Shown here: positions 52,872 through 64,000 of the stretch, piece by piece
How positions within the stretch are numbered: position 1 is the first letter of the stretch
Layout of the letters: every line of letters begins with the position of its first letter
Source: Camarhynchus parvulus
Taxonomy: Eukaryota > Chordata > Aves > Passeriformes > Thraupidae
DNA: 64,000 nucleotides
Assembly (NCBI RefSeq): GCF_901933205.1
Contig: NC_044572.1
Span: 112,976,965 to 113,040,964, forward strand
Direction: 5' to 3'
Position numbers and translations under genes: made by a program
The notes under the pieces: model-generated
The model's input: the letters and a program-made list of their open reading frames with translations, nothing else
Database searches by the model: none
Told to the model about the DNA's origin: nothing

Positions 52872-54009
52872 CAAAAGGTGTCTTCTATATATTTTTAATA
52901 TATGGAAATAAATATGAAAGGCCTATACAAATATGAACACTTAGAGACTACCAATACTGCTCTTCATTTTTTATACTGATCTTTCAATACATAAGGGGAC
53001 AAAACTGCAGCAAATAGCCCACATACTTAATAAAATAAATTTTACAAAATCTCTGATAACAATGTCTGTCCATGTCTAACAGAACCTTTTAGATTGAGTT
53101 CTCTTTTACATACATGCAACCTCAACACAAAATACGTTCAGCTTTGAGATGTTCAAAACACAGACTGATGTACATTTTCCTCAAGATGGACAGTAAACAA
53201 AAGATCATACTTAAGTTATACTTCAATGCAGGAATTTAGCATTATCCTTTTTCATGACATGCTGTCTTAACAGTATTTCTGAAAAACAGTCCAGTAAATT
53301 AAAAGGAATGCCATCTTGCCTTCAAGTAAGACCCAAGTCACTTAAACTTCAGAATGGGCATTTGCTTTTACATAACATGATTCTTCCCAAAGTTTTAAAA
53401 ATTTTAACACAACATAAAATGTTTTTGGTATAAAATAATATCAAAAAGTAAGCCTTTTGCTTCCTGTGAACCACATTTGATAGACAACTCCCCATTAAGT
53501 GATATTTTCTAACACAGGGCATCACCCACCTGCAGTTATGCAATGTCACTAATTTACACATTTAAAGGAGCATAAAGCAAAGTATGTGATTAAATGGTGA
53601 GAGGAATGACTACTATATCAAAAACAACTGCTCCTTCAAATGTTGGTTATTTGTTGGGTATTTTTTGGGGGGTGGGTATATTTTGCTTTAAGAAAAGGTC
53701 ACACCCCAACAATATTGAAAGGCAACCACATGATATAGCAAAAACCTCTTTTTTTCTGAAAGAATCTGTCCTCACTCCAGAACTAAAAATTCCCAGATGT
53801 TAATTTAAGAACTGTAGATCAAAATTCCTGGAAACTAGAAGAAATATTTCAGGTATTTCCTATATGGACAATAAAACCATAGGCTTTAGCTAAGAAAAAA
53901 ATATAATTTGCTGTAAGTGCACAAAAGCCCAATCTTGCATCTCTCTCCTGTTGATTCAATTGTTTTCACTTAAGGAGAATATACAGAACTTCCGCCTCAT
54001 TCATTACTT

Positions 54010-54051
54010 AACTTACATAAGTAACTGTCTGAATAGTTACTTATGTAAGTT
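54010..54051. repeat. 17-bp perfect inverted repeat with an 8-base loop
   Basis: AACTTACATAAGTAACT (54,010-54,026) and AGTTACTTATGTAAGTT (54,035-54,051) are exact reverse complements around GTCTGAAT. It lies in the candidate TMEM68 3' UTR. Confidence 0.9.
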
Positions 54052-55053
54052 CAATAGTTTAATAGTTTATGCACAAACTAAATCTTAAGGGTATTTGAGA
54101 ATGTCAATTCTGTTTTGCAAAAAAACTACTGCTTTTACAGTGTTGTAACAATTTTCTCTTTCCATCAAAATAAGGATTTTTGAGCTCATATTACTAACAG
54201 TATTGTCATTTCTACTTCTTCATGTTTGAATGCTTCATGCATTGTTTCAACAGAGAATTTGCAGATTCATTGAGAAATAAATGGGACAAGTCTCTACTCA
54301 AGGGCAGATATCCAATACGCCTTGGCTTGGAATTGCAGTCGTGTTGTAGGGTTCTCATTCACAGCATCGGAGTGGTTTCTGGTTTCCATAACAAACCTCC
54401 TGGATCACTGTAGTTCTCTAATCAATTTTCACTCCTCTGAACCCTTTCTGAGCTCATCCAGCAAAACAAAACACTTTGCAACACAGGTCTTGCAGGCATT
54501 GCTAGAGGTTCTGCAGGCCAGAAGTGGTGGACTGTTTCCCAGCAGTGTCAGAGTAACAATCTCAGGAAAGTTTTCATATGTGTTGTATGGCATTTATCTG
54601 GCCCACAAAACCTCCTTACATTGATGAAGGTCAAGACAGTAAGACTCCAGCTCTGCAGAGGGTTTGACATTCAGGTTAGAGATCCATCATGGTGGGGATG
54701 GGAGACAATGACAGACCAAAGCAAGACAGACCATATACCTAAAGGCTTGCAGTATTATTTGGAAAAAAACCCTTAAACAAACCCAGAATCAACAACCTGG
54801 ACACTTCCAAGGTAGGAATGCATTTATCAAAAGTTAAACTTTGCCCCATTATGAATGCTTTGAAGTTTGGGTTCCTGAGCTTGATATTGGACAGGGGAAA
54901 GGGCAAGGCCAAGGGACTTCTATCTTAAATTATACAGCAGTATCATTAGGACAGTATTTAAAACATATTCTTAGAAGAATGAATAATTTACAAATATGAC
55001 TATAAGAATATTATAACTAAATAGTAGTTATAGAAGTTTAAGCTCAGAAGACC

Positions 55054-55158
55054 TTAATCTTCTTTCTTTTGTGTTTGAAATCGTTCCATTAAAGCCCTAA
55101 ATATATTTCCTGGTATTTTCTGATGTTTGTCTATGAGAGCTTGGACTGCTGCTTTTGT
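55054..55158 (-). CDS. TMEM68: TMEM68 last coding exon and stop codon
   Basis: This exon has 35 codons including TAA at 55,056-55,054. It starts in phase 0 directly after an acceptor ending CCCTACAG. It encodes TKAAVQALIDKHQKIPGNIF and then a short basic, charged tail ending in QKKED. ALIDKHQ-x-IPGNI is a hallmark of the TMEM68 C-terminus, and the join reads EELATK/TKAAVQ as expected. Together the four exons give about 165 residues, roughly the C-terminal half of the protein. The tail is short and divergent relative to the mammalian protein as I remember it. Confidence 0.92.
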   Translation of the reverse strand, partial: TKAAVQALIDKHQKIPGNIFRALMERFQTQKKED

Positions 55159-57168
55159 CTGTAGGGAAAGAAAAAAGGTTTTGGTCAGAAAACCTCATTT
55201 TCATACAGCTCATATAATAACACAGTTTCTAGGCTCTTTTTAATCCTTTCAAATATGACAGATCTATTGCAAATTCAAAATACTGTTCTTCCATATTTAA
55301 GCCCAGAGGATGTGATTGTGACAACAATGTCAAGAAACAGACCAACAAACCAGTATCTCTTATGTGTGGTAGCTGTGTTCACAAGCTGTATTAGTGATAC
55401 ACAAAAGTCAAATGACAACAGAGTAAATTCATGAAGAGACTTAGGTCTATAAAGCATGTTAAACACCTGCATGATGTGCTGCAACTCAAACTCCTGCCTA
55501 TGCCCAGGTTTGCATCAATAACACTCTTCCAGTGGGTACCACCGTTGCTTCTACACCTGCTCAGAAGCGGCACTGGAAACACCATTATGTCTCAGCACAT
55601 TTGACTTGTAAAAGTGATGCCCTCTGGACCCAAGGCCCCTGAAGGGTCTGGTCCTGTGACACATGCTCAGGCCCCTTAGCTGCATGTGACAGCAGCCTTC
55701 ACTTTCACTCAAAAAACAAACAGGCCAAGGAGTGCACAGCAGTTACTCTTACTACATAAAAGCTCTATAAAGAACATTCAAAAGCAGGGCAACATACAAA
55801 AGCTGTGGTGAGAACACACTTCCTATTCTGCCTGGACAAGCACAGGCCAGTGAATTCTTAAGGCCAGAAACAGAAGAACAGAGATTTGCCTCTGTAAACC
55901 AGTGGTCAGCAAGGGCAGATATTAGTAGAATGTTGTTTGTTGGTACAAGCTCCCACTGTTTATATGAAGTAAGTGATCAACTAATATGTCCTGGGACAAG
56001 GACTTCATACATCTGGTCCTAAGCGACTGTACAGATTTAAAATTTGTATTAGGTTAAAAATTTGAGCTTTATTTTTTGCTCTATATAATGGGAAAATGCA
56101 TACTGTGCCATAGCCTGAAAGATAAGATACAACTTCAAAATCACTCTAACTAAATAGGTTTCTAGGGAATTCACATTCTAGGGGCTTTATCTAGCAGAAT
56201 CAGAACTTAAGTCAGGAAAAAGTGAGGGGTGGCATAAATGTAAGATGTCAATGCATGTCTGAAAATAACTTAAACACATTCTCTGCTGAAAGCCAGCAGT
56301 TCTGAAGTCCTGTCAGAGTGACCTCACAAAAGAAGCAGTGTTCCATAACTAGGGCCTAACATAGTGCAGACAAACATTTTAAGAGTATTTTTGCAGAGAT
56401 CTAATCATAGGATAAACAGACAAAGAGACAACTGAACTGACACCTGCATGGTCAAGAAAAGCCTCTCTCTCAAGTGAAATTTTTAGAACATTTTAAGCGA
56501 CCATCTGTAGAGTTTTCAAAAGTACCTGTTTCAGTCCACTCCACCTCACTGCTTCACTACTTAACTGGTTTATGTCTTTGCACTGTGAAATCTATTAATA
56601 AACTGAATTAAAATGAGGACCTGAAGAGCCTTTCTATAAGGCATGTAAATCTGAATTATGAGGAACATTTAGAAGCTAAATTGCTGGGCTTGAAGCCGGA
56701 CAAAATAGAAACACATTAGACAAAGCAGTGAAATTATATATATTTTTCTTTTATTGTATGTAATTCCAACAGTTTGTGAACATAGATTTGCTATGTTTGA
56801 AAGGCTTCTTTAGTATCTTTCTGAAAACACTAGGAAGCAGAATGCTACCTCTTGGGTAAAGTGCTTCTCTCTATCAACTGAGAACTGTCTTGTCTGACCA
56901 AACTTCCTCAGTCTTTAAAGCAAGTTGTTTCTCAAAGCAAATATAGGGTGCAATTAACTTTATAAGACCTAGAACATCTGCAAGTTGCAGTAATAAAAAA
57001 TATAGCATTTAAGAATGACATTCAGAGTTAGGCAAGTACAAAACTTACCATGATTCCACCAATTTCTATAACTGGCTCCTAGACAGAAATCACTTGACAA
57101 GACTATTGCAGTGGTTTTTATCAGAACATTAAATATTTTAAATTTACATATATAGATATCTCTCTTAC
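55159..57168 (-). other. TMEM68: TMEM68 last intron
   Basis: The intron is bounded by a GTAAGA donor and a CCCTACAG acceptor on the minus strand. It is about 2.0 kb and no repeats or additional exons were recognised in it. Confidence 0.85.
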
Positions 57169-57308
57169 CTTTGTAGCTAGCTCCTCAGCAGTCATATTTG
57201 GTTCATATGGAATGGGTTCTCCAATAAATGTACGAAGCTTGACAGGAAAACCCCCGTACAGAGGAACTATTGGCAATCTAATACGCTCATATAGCGACCT
57301 AAGTATTT
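57169..57308 (-). CDS. TMEM68: TMEM68 coding exon (YGGFPVKLRT block)
   Basis: This 140-base exon consists of two bases completing a lysine codon plus 46 codons. It contains ILRSLYERIRLPIVPLYGGF followed by PVKLRT and GEPIPYEP, and ends MTAEELATK before a GTAAGA donor. The YGGFPVKLRT block and the G-x-PIPY motif are typical of the C-terminal part of TMEM68. The acceptor is TTTTTTCACATTAG. An open frame continues upstream of that acceptor in genomic DNA, but it runs into low-complexity CT-rich intron and is not coding. An 88-base purine-rich tract (pyrimidine-rich in the transcript) lies just upstream in the intron. Confidence 0.93.
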
Positions 57309-59124
57309 CTAATGTGAAAAAACGTGGTTGAAAATGGGAGAAAGAAAGATGGGGAAGGGAGAAGGGAAGTGGGGAAGGGTAAAGGAAGGAAGAGAGAAAA
57401 AGAGAGAGAGAGAGAGACACTGGGGTTATTCTGTAAAGTTTTTTGTCCCCACTATGTCTTAACATTGAAACTGGCTTGCAAAGTAATCTAGCTCCCAATC
57501 CAAACTCTCAAATAATGTGGCATCTCAAGTGCTATCCTACCTTGACTTTCATTTCCTAAAAGCTGCATTAATGCTTATATCAGACTTATTTCTACTCTAA
57601 CTTGGTGTGAAATCTTTCCTCCAAAGAGTAGCTGAAACGAGAAGAAAGAAGAGGAGAGAAATTCAATAGCTGCCTCTCTGGAGAGGAAGAGAATCTTACA
57701 CAATACAGGTTACAGGTTCAGCTCATTTGACAGTTTAGAATTAGAAATTAGTATTGGAAAACTCCATGTTCAGTCCCATGGAGGTCTACGGGATCAGAAA
57801 TAGCCTTATCTGCCTAAAAGTCAGTCATGCTAACATACTGAATTGCTCTTTCAGATCACACACTGGTTGCAGTTAAACAACAAAAAGAGAGAAAAAACAG
57901 GTATTTCAAACAGCTCTAAGAGGACACATTCTTCTCCACATGTCACCTTCTAAGCGTTTATCCCAAATGTACCCAGAAGAGATTCTTTGAAAAATATGCA
58001 CTAATATTACAGCTCTCAATTTCAGACAAGAAACTCCATTAACTGGCATGCTGGCATAAGAAAATCCTTACTGATCAAGATGTGGAATTTTCTGTACACA
58101 ACCTATAAAAACAAAGGCAAAACTACTGAAACTGGAGTAACACCTCCAGTGACCAAGAAATTACACTCCTCTAACAACTCTGCTGTAGAATGCAAGGAGC
58201 ATAAATTATTTTGGCTTCAATTTCCTCTGTTTGAGATTCTCCTGAACACAGCAACAATTAATTGCTGTTGATTTTTGTACAACATGACAAATGTATGAAT
58301 TATTCCAGCTTCTGCATCTGATGCCTTGGCTTTCTCCATGCAATATACAGTTCTTAAATGGAGGGGGAGAGAAACAGAACTGTGCTGCCCTGCAACCCTC
58401 TGATGAAGGTGATGATGCCATACTTGAGGCAGAACATGTGGTGTGGAGACCTGTTCAGGCCCCTCTGCTATATAGTAACTAAGAGATATAAAACAGAGGG
58501 AGTTTAAACTAGCAAATGAGCAGAGATGTGGGCATCTAATCATCTCAGAAATGAAACCCCTCAGACAAAAGACCCATTTATTCATTTTCTGGCTGCAAGT
58601 TCCACAGAGATAAGGAAGGAGAGTTGTCAAACGCAAGGTTTTGTGAGGAACCACAGATCTAGTGCAGAACAGAAAAGCAACTACAGATTAAATGTATTTC
58701 AAACCATCCAAACTTTAAGTACAGGTAGAGGTGTAAGCACAGAGCTTTAGGAAAACAGGAATAATGTGACAGTTGCCAACCTGTTTGCTTTGCTTCTTAA
58801 CAGAGAGCAGGAAACCTAAGGTTGGCCTAGCAGATATAAGCAGAGAAAAAAGTGCCTGAAATCTTCCTGCCATTTTCTGGCTCCTTTTTTCTTTCTTCTA
58901 CTGCTTGTGCAAAAGAACACTGTTATGTGGAAAGTAACCTAGATGAGCCAATATCACATCTAATGCAGATATTAAATCCCAATAACATCTCTGAACTCAA
59001 CCAGAGAGCAAACATCAAGAAACAAGGCTGTGTTAAATCTCAAACTTATATGAGGATTATTTCTACAGAGATAGGCTAAACACACATGGAAAAATAAACT
59101 ACAGAAAAATAGAAAATATCTTAC
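57309..59124 (-). other. TMEM68: TMEM68 intron with a long polypyrimidine tract
   Basis: This 1.8-kb GT-AG intron contains the purine-rich (plus strand) tract at 57,330-57,417 next to its acceptor. A 145-codon open frame on the minus strand (58,217-58,654) has no recognisable similarity and is regarded as chance. Confidence 0.85.
57330..57417 (-). repeat. Homopurine/homopyrimidine tract ending in (AG)8
   Basis: About 88 bases on the plus strand are purine apart from four T. In the TMEM68 transcript this is a C/U-rich tract starting about 22 bases upstream of the acceptor at 57,309. The distal end is a pure AG dinucleotide repeat (57,401-57,417). Confidence 0.85.
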
Positions 59125-59185
59125 TTATTCCTCCTAATGTCCTAAAGCCTTCTCGAACATTTTGTGTAAACATAGGAATGATGGG
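59125..59185 (-). CDS. TMEM68: TMEM68 coding exon (PIIPMFTQN block)
   Basis: This 61-base exon gives 20 codons plus one base of the next codon. It reads PIIPMFTQNVREGFRTLGGI, a block highly conserved in TMEM68 and related acyltransferases. The acceptor is a T-rich tract ending CCTCCTAG and the donor is GTAAGA. The join to the 61,326 exon falls exactly between codons (AKV/PIIP), and the single trailing A pairs with AA at the start of the next exon to give lysine. It is too short to stand out as an open frame and was found by looking for the family motif between the neighbouring exons. Confidence 0.93.
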
Positions 59186-61325
59186 CTAGGAGGGAAAAAA
59201 AATAATTAAGAATTTAAGATAGCACTATCTAAAAAACTTCTACCTCACTTAATTAAAAGGCAAATTAATTTCAGAAGTGTTTCTCAGACAAGGATATATA
59301 GAGGGCAAAACAGGTATTCTGAAGTTCTTCTGTGACCTTCTGCCATGAGGTTTCAAACTGAAGAATACCACAAGATTTCAGTGAGTCACTGTTTCAGCAA
59401 GTCTATGAGAGCAGTCCAGAATTTCAGAACCTATGGAGCTTTTAAGTATCCCTCCCCCCATCTAGCAGTGTTTGCACAGTTGTGACTTAAGTGCTTAAAC
59501 CTCTTACCTAATTTGTAGTTATGCTCAAAGGGAAGGATTCACAGGATTGGGACACTAAACTTTTCTGATTCCTCTCTGCTATGCTGATGGTATTGCTTCA
59601 CACTTGATGTGTCATATTCAATACATGTCCATGACTTATTTCTGCTGATGAGTATTTGGAATGGTGTTGAATATTTTCAAAATTGCAAACAGCTGTCAAG
59701 ATTTACAAGAACTGTGAGGGGGTTAGCTACCATATAAAGTTTTTCAATAGCATTTTACAGTATGTCCCCACTATACACAGCATCATCAGAAATACAGAAC
59801 TTTTTATGGGATTTTCATGAACTCAGATTCTTTTAAACTTTTTAAAGACAAGCATGGGGATGAGCTAGCACATGTAACTTTCCAGACATGCATCAAGTTT
59901 GGGGTTTTTTGAGAGGAAAAAAAGGTCTGTAAATAATTACAGAGAATAAAATGAAGTGCAGTTGCCTAAACTGAATGCATACAAATGTCTTTATTCTTGA
60001 ACAATCTTACTTGGAACATCTTACTTTTGACAGGGGTAGAAATTTTTGTTTATATGACAGAAATTCTGGCAAAAAATCTGCTGAAATAAGACTTTAACAC
60101 GTTGAAGGTCCCAGTTTTAGACAAATTTTTCTGATATTTCAGACAAATTTTTCTTTCCATGAGGAGTTCTGCTTATGATTCAAGGTGACTTAAAAGCTCA
60201 TCTTTAATCTAAATAAAGATGCTTTTCCCACTTTCAGTCTGTCTCTGACACTCTATGTTACTGCATCTCTCAGGGTTTTTTTTAGAGGGGATGAAGCTAC
60301 ACACCTTGTGAGTGCATAAAGGGAACCAACACACATCCAATTAAATAAATGCAACTAGCACAACCACAGCTGAATCTCAAGTATAGCCTTTCACACGTTA
60401 TTGTAATACATTAGCAAAATCTAAACCTGTTGAAAATACCTGCTTAAATAGTGTTATTTTCCTTGTGAGAAAACTGATGCACACTTGGGTCTTAGAAGTA
60501 TTCTATTTTTGTGTAAAATCCAGAGATTGAACTAGTCTGTCTTTGACAGTAACTAAATATAAAACTCGTGGTGTGAGACTTGCTTTTAAATTAGGCATAT
60601 GCAGACCTATGGACATATGCACACATCTTCCAAGTACAAATCTAGAACAGAAGGGATTCTGAAATGATTACTAAAATAGTTACAATTCAAATATATCTCA
60701 CACACTGTCGTGCCTCAGCATTTGGTCCCCTATGAATAACTACCTGCCTGCTGACCAAGCCCAATGCTGTACATTAGAACTGAAGAGTTCACACCAGCGA
60801 CCAGCCCTGGACATCCCTCACTACCATAAAATGCCAGTACAGTACAAAGTGTCAGTGAGTGAGTGACCTGCTGGGTCACACCACACTTCAGTGACAGAAC
60901 AAACAGAAACATGGAGTTGGACTCTATGATCCTGATGGTCCCTCCCAACTCAGCACATTCTGTGACTCTGATATGTAGGGTTGTTTCCCAACCATGCTGG
61001 TCAGGGAGGGCTAGGCCATCACAATATTTACCAAGTATGTATAAAACAGCACATACTTATAAGGAGAAACCATCCTGTATTTCATCTCTTGTTCTTTTGG
61101 ACTCTGGATTTCCTAACCACACTATTCTTAGCTGACTCATAAGCCTGCTTATCTATCAAAAGCAACAAAAAGAGTCAGGAAATCTAGTTGTTAGAGCAAT
61201 TAGACCATACTCATGACAGTCAGAAACCTAACATCAAATATATGATAATCAAAACAGCTTATTCTGGAAGGAAGTACTAATAACTCAGCTTTCTTTGCTT
61301 CTCTTCCATTACATGTCATTCTTAC
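59186..61325 (-). other. TMEM68: TMEM68 intron containing a CR1 tail
   Basis: This 2.1-kb GT-AG intron includes a short CR1 3'-end fragment near 60,912-60,973 and a 14-base direct repeat (AGACAAATTTTTCT at 60,119 and 60,141). Nothing else was recognised. Confidence 0.85.
60912..60973 (+). mobile_element. CR1 LINE 3' tail inside a TMEM68 intron
   Basis: GGAGTTGGACTCTATGATCCTGATGGTCC, then CTCCCAACTC and CATTCTGTGACTCTG, form a CR1 3' end with its short tail repeat. It is antisense relative to TMEM68. Upstream sequence may belong to the same element but is too diverged to call. Confidence 0.7.
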
Positions 61326-61519
61326 CACTTTTGCATCAATGGCCACCTGAGCAAAGCCCTTCCGATCGCTCCACAACATATTGTACGTTTCATCACTGAA
61401 GAGAGCTTCCCGAAGTCCTCCTGGGGCAATGGCTAACAGATGGCCCTCCTCCAGAGTCCTGACACAAGCTTCTTTTGGTCCGTGTATAATTCCAAGTACA
61501 TCAAGTAGTATTCTGAAAC
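61326..61519 (-). CDS. TMEM68: TMEM68 coding exon with the PGGxRE acyltransferase motif
   Basis: This minus-strand exon belongs to TMEM68 (DIESL), an endoplasmic-reticulum membrane acyltransferase that makes triacylglycerol independently of DGAT1 and DGAT2. The protein is about 320 residues in vertebrates. The exon is 194 bases: two bases completing a split codon plus 64 codons. It has a CCCTGCAG acceptor on the 61,520 side and a GTAAGA donor on the 61,325 side. It encodes FRILLDVLGIIHGPKEACVR, then HLLAIAPGGLREALFSDETY, and ends GFAQVAIDAKV. The PGG-x-RE block and the GFAQVAIDAK block are diagnostic of the monoacylglycerol/diacylglycerol acyltransferase-like family. The HxxxxD catalytic motif should lie in the preceding exon, which was not found down to 64,000. 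Synteny with XKR4 supports the name. Confidence 0.93.
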
Positions 61520-64000
61520 CTGCAGGGTTAAGATAACATTAATTCTGGAAATGTTAATTCAGACTACCAGTGAGTACAGATTCCCAGCACAGAACACTAT
61601 GATTAAAACTTAATTGTCTAATAAGCTGTGGCCCACAGCCCCCAAGAGGGACTGAAGCATTAAGTCTAACTTACAGATTTTGGACTGCAAAGTTGAAGAT
61701 TTAGGGGTTTCAGTGGCTTTTTGCCATAGTTAAGTCAGGTGCTATCCCACAGTCAGGACTAAACTGAAAAAGAACTGTCAAGCACTCTGTGATATCTTTC
61801 ATATGTCCCTTCAAAGGAGTTGTTTGACTCAAGGACACTGCCTCCTTGCCCAAGCTCTACTGTTCAAACATAGCACAGTCCAAATAGAGAGCAACAAGAA
61901 GCAAAACCAGGAAAGTTAGGACTCTATTTTGTGAACGTCAGCAAAGAACAGTAGTGCATAAGGAGAAGAATGACAAAGAAAATGCATAATTCTCTGCATT
62001 ATGGATCACTGCAGCAGTTGACTCTGGTTCAGTCTGTGAGTACCTGGATGGCATTCCATATAGAGAAGCATCTGGTAAGCCTCAACTGGATACACTCACC
62101 TTCTCTTAGTATTGTAACTGAAGTCTTTTACCTAATGTTACATAAACTCCTCATATCACCTTGAATTTGATATGTCATTCGGACTGTACCCTTCAAGAAA
62201 CAGTAGAACATCAAAAATTTGCTACAAGCATCAAAAGGAACACATCTGATCAATTTAGACAAATAGCCTAATAGTAAAGGACATAACTACCACAGACCTC
62301 TGTTTGCAGGAAATAAGTCCTGTTAGGTTGGTTCAATAGATTTTAAACTTATACAGTATTTATGAGTAGTGCATACCAAAATGGTAACTTGGGATGACTG
62401 GTCAGTAAGGAAAACATCATTTCTCTTTCTTGAAATTTCCCACTGAAGCAAACAACCTTATCAGCCACAGACAAGGGCAAAGAACTGATCTAGTCAAGTT
62501 TGCCTCTTAATAACAAATGAATAGCTGTGACTATAAACACACATTTGCTATATACACACACATGCTAAAGGAGAGCCCAAACAAAGGTAAGAAGACAGAG
62601 GTCTGTCTTCTCTTCCAGCTTGCATAAACTAAGGGCTTGGGAAGAAAAGCATGAAGCAACACATTATTAGTTTATTCTTAACTAAACTCTGATCTCTAGT
62701 CTTTTTAACTGGTGTGAGTATACTCATCTCCATACCCAATCAGGATCTGTCCATATACATGGCCACAGAACACAAGATGCATTACACCTGTCTCATATTT
62801 TGCTGTGCCTGCCTCACACACTGCTGATGACACTCAGTCTTCATCCAAAAGCATTTGCATGGAAGAACACCTGGAATTGAAAGTAATTTCTTTCAGGTGC
62901 TTTTTTTGGGGGGGATTTTCAATAGCTGATTTTTAAGATGCTTGACATTCTCAAACTAATTAAAGCTCTCTGGAATTACCTGGCCGTAAAAAGCTGCCTG
63001 TGTCCAAGTCCTTTCTGACAGTGAGCTCAGGAGACAGACAAAACAGTAATGAAAATGGTTGAGATGAGCAGGAAAAGAGACTCCAAGGAAGCAAGGACAG
63101 TGACAACACCGTTTCTGCATTGGATACACTGAGGAAGGGGTGAGAGGGAGAGTGTGTGTGACAAAGCAAACACCATGAGTTTGTCCAGTTCATTTATCAG
63201 TAAAAAAAGGAACAGAATATTGTCAGAATACAGACAAAAAATGTACTAAAGAATAGCTGTCCAGGGAGGTTTTAAGTCCTCACAAAATTTCTCAGCTGTA
63301 TTTCCCCCTTTGATTAGTATCAACTTCATAATCTGAATAGTGCTTCACAGCCTTGCCAGCAGATCACACATTACTATTGATATCTCTGCTTCAGTACCAA
63401 AGAAGAACCTGGCTCCCTTAAAGCAGCTGAGAGACAGAATCTGACACAATGGCCCAGAAAGGACAGCCAGGGTACCTGTGTCCAAGGCAAAGGTCACGAC
63501 AAAGTTAGAAGAAACACTGGGGTAGTACCAGGAAGCACTCCATGAAAGGAACCAAAAATCTGTTTTTCCATTTTAAACAACAAAACAACTCTCAAAATTA
63601 TCTAAACAAAATTTTTCAGCCATGAAGAACATGTTCTTCCAGACACCAAGAAGTTCAAACTTCATTTTATTCCACAGTTCAACCTGAATTCTGCCCTTTG
63701 CACCAACATACTCTTCTCCTATTTTCCACAAGACTGTATAGGCAGAAATGTTTGAAAACCCTTTGAAGAGCACCCAGTAAGGCATGTAATATTGCTCTCA
63801 ACTTGTGCACTATGTACATTTTCTTATCTTGGCCTCAGTGACTGTTACATGAGAGCTGTCAGCTATTGGATAGCAGGACAGCAAGGATGTCACCATTTTC
63901 CCATGGCTGACCTTTAGGACCCCAGACAGGAACCATTTAGACCATTGAATCCAACCTTCCGCAGTTGTGTGTGTGTGTGTACATATACATATATACACAT
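61520..64000 (-). other. TMEM68: TMEM68 upstream intron (partial), no exon recognised
   Basis: The exon ending at 61,519 opens mid-codon, so at least one exon lies further upstream on the minus strand. Inspection for the expected HG-x-x-x-x-D and ADHF blocks found neither before 64,000. The stretch is therefore read as intron, ending in a TG/CA-type microsatellite at the window edge. Confidence 0.65.
63966..64000. repeat. (TG)n / (TA,CA) microsatellite at the window edge
   Basis: A run of TG repeats is followed by ACATATACATATATACACAT. It is cut off by the end of the window. Confidence 0.8.

Larger units (their letters stand above)
52845..55053 (-). other. TMEM68: Candidate TMEM68 3' UTR
   Basis: Reading the minus strand from the stop codon, about 2.2 kb of repeat-free AT-rich sequence leads to AATAAA (TTTATT on the plus strand, 52,866-52,871). 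No other canonical hexamer was seen in between. An ATTAAA variant at 54,058-54,063 could give a shorter isoform. The stretch contains a 17-bp perfect hairpin at 54,010-54,051. Assignment as UTR is inference from position; no transcript evidence is available. Confidence 0.5.

Noticed and set aside
58217..58654. 145-codon minus-strand open frame inside a TMEM68 intron
   Set aside because: It matches no TMEM68 block, lacks matching splice sites, and the flanking exons join in frame without it.
62980..63050. Possible additional TMEM68 exon ending RPG before a CCAG/GTAATT donor
   Set aside because: The splice phase and the Pro-Gly ending would fit the exon at 61,519, but the preceding residues lack the ADHF and HxxxxD blocks expected there. 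A donor-like CCAGGT is common by chance.
63915..63960. CR1-like phrase (CCATTGAATCCAACC) near the window end
   Set aside because: Only about 15 bases resemble the reverse-complement CR1 tail and the rest does not follow the element, so it is too short to call.
1..64000. tRNA, rRNA, CRISPR, bacterial operons or an integrated full-length virus
   Set aside because: No cloverleaf with box A/B, no repeat-spacer array and no compact gene clusters were seen. Retroviral traces are limited to LTR-type segments without coding regions.

Overview
The window is nuclear vertebrate DNA, almost certainly from a bird and probably a passerine. It is AT-rich and gene-poor, with few transposons. The interspersed repeats that can be recognised are CR1 LINE 3' ends (with the typical tail of ATTCTGTG-like 8-mers) and decayed avian endogenous-retrovirus LTRs. 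The two genes present are adjacent and convergent: XKR4 on the plus strand and TMEM68 on the minus strand. Human 8q12 has the same neighbours in the same orientation. The passerine assignment rests on recognising the LTR families from memory and was not checked by a search.

Layout. (1) 1-22,026: the 3' part of the last intron of XKR4. It holds three decayed LTR segments (about 56-300, 8,480-8,860 and 13,272-14,160), a G-rich quadruplex-prone run near 14,600 and otherwise unique sequence. (2) 22,027-22,973: coding part of the last XKR4 exon, giving the last 314 residues of the predicted scramblase. (3) 22,974 to about 40,175: non-coding sequence downstream of the stop with several poly(A) signals. 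The most convincing cluster is at 39.6-40.2 kb, so most or all of this may be a very long XKR4 3' UTR. It carries microsatellites, including 18 copies of AAAAG and a run of 38 A. (4) About 40,180-52,840: intergenic, with four CR1 fragments and a 26-bp perfect palindrome. (5) About 52,845-64,000: the 3' half of TMEM68 on the minus strand. Four coding exons (61,326-61,519; 59,125-59,185; 57,169-57,308; 55,054-55,158) join in frame with GT-AG introns. A candidate 3' UTR runs down to about 52,845 and contains a 17-bp perfect hairpin.

Both genes act in membrane lipid biology. XKR4 is an apoptosis-activated phospholipid scramblase of the plasma membrane. TMEM68 (DIESL) is an endoplasmic-reticulum acyltransferase that makes triacylglycerol independently of DGAT1 and DGAT2. 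Their adjacency is ancestral synteny, not an operon. The 5' exons of both genes lie outside the window.

I saw no bacterial-type system, CRISPR array, rRNA or tRNA gene, and no convincing third protein-coding gene. Most open reading frames of 60-180 codons here are chance or repeat-derived.
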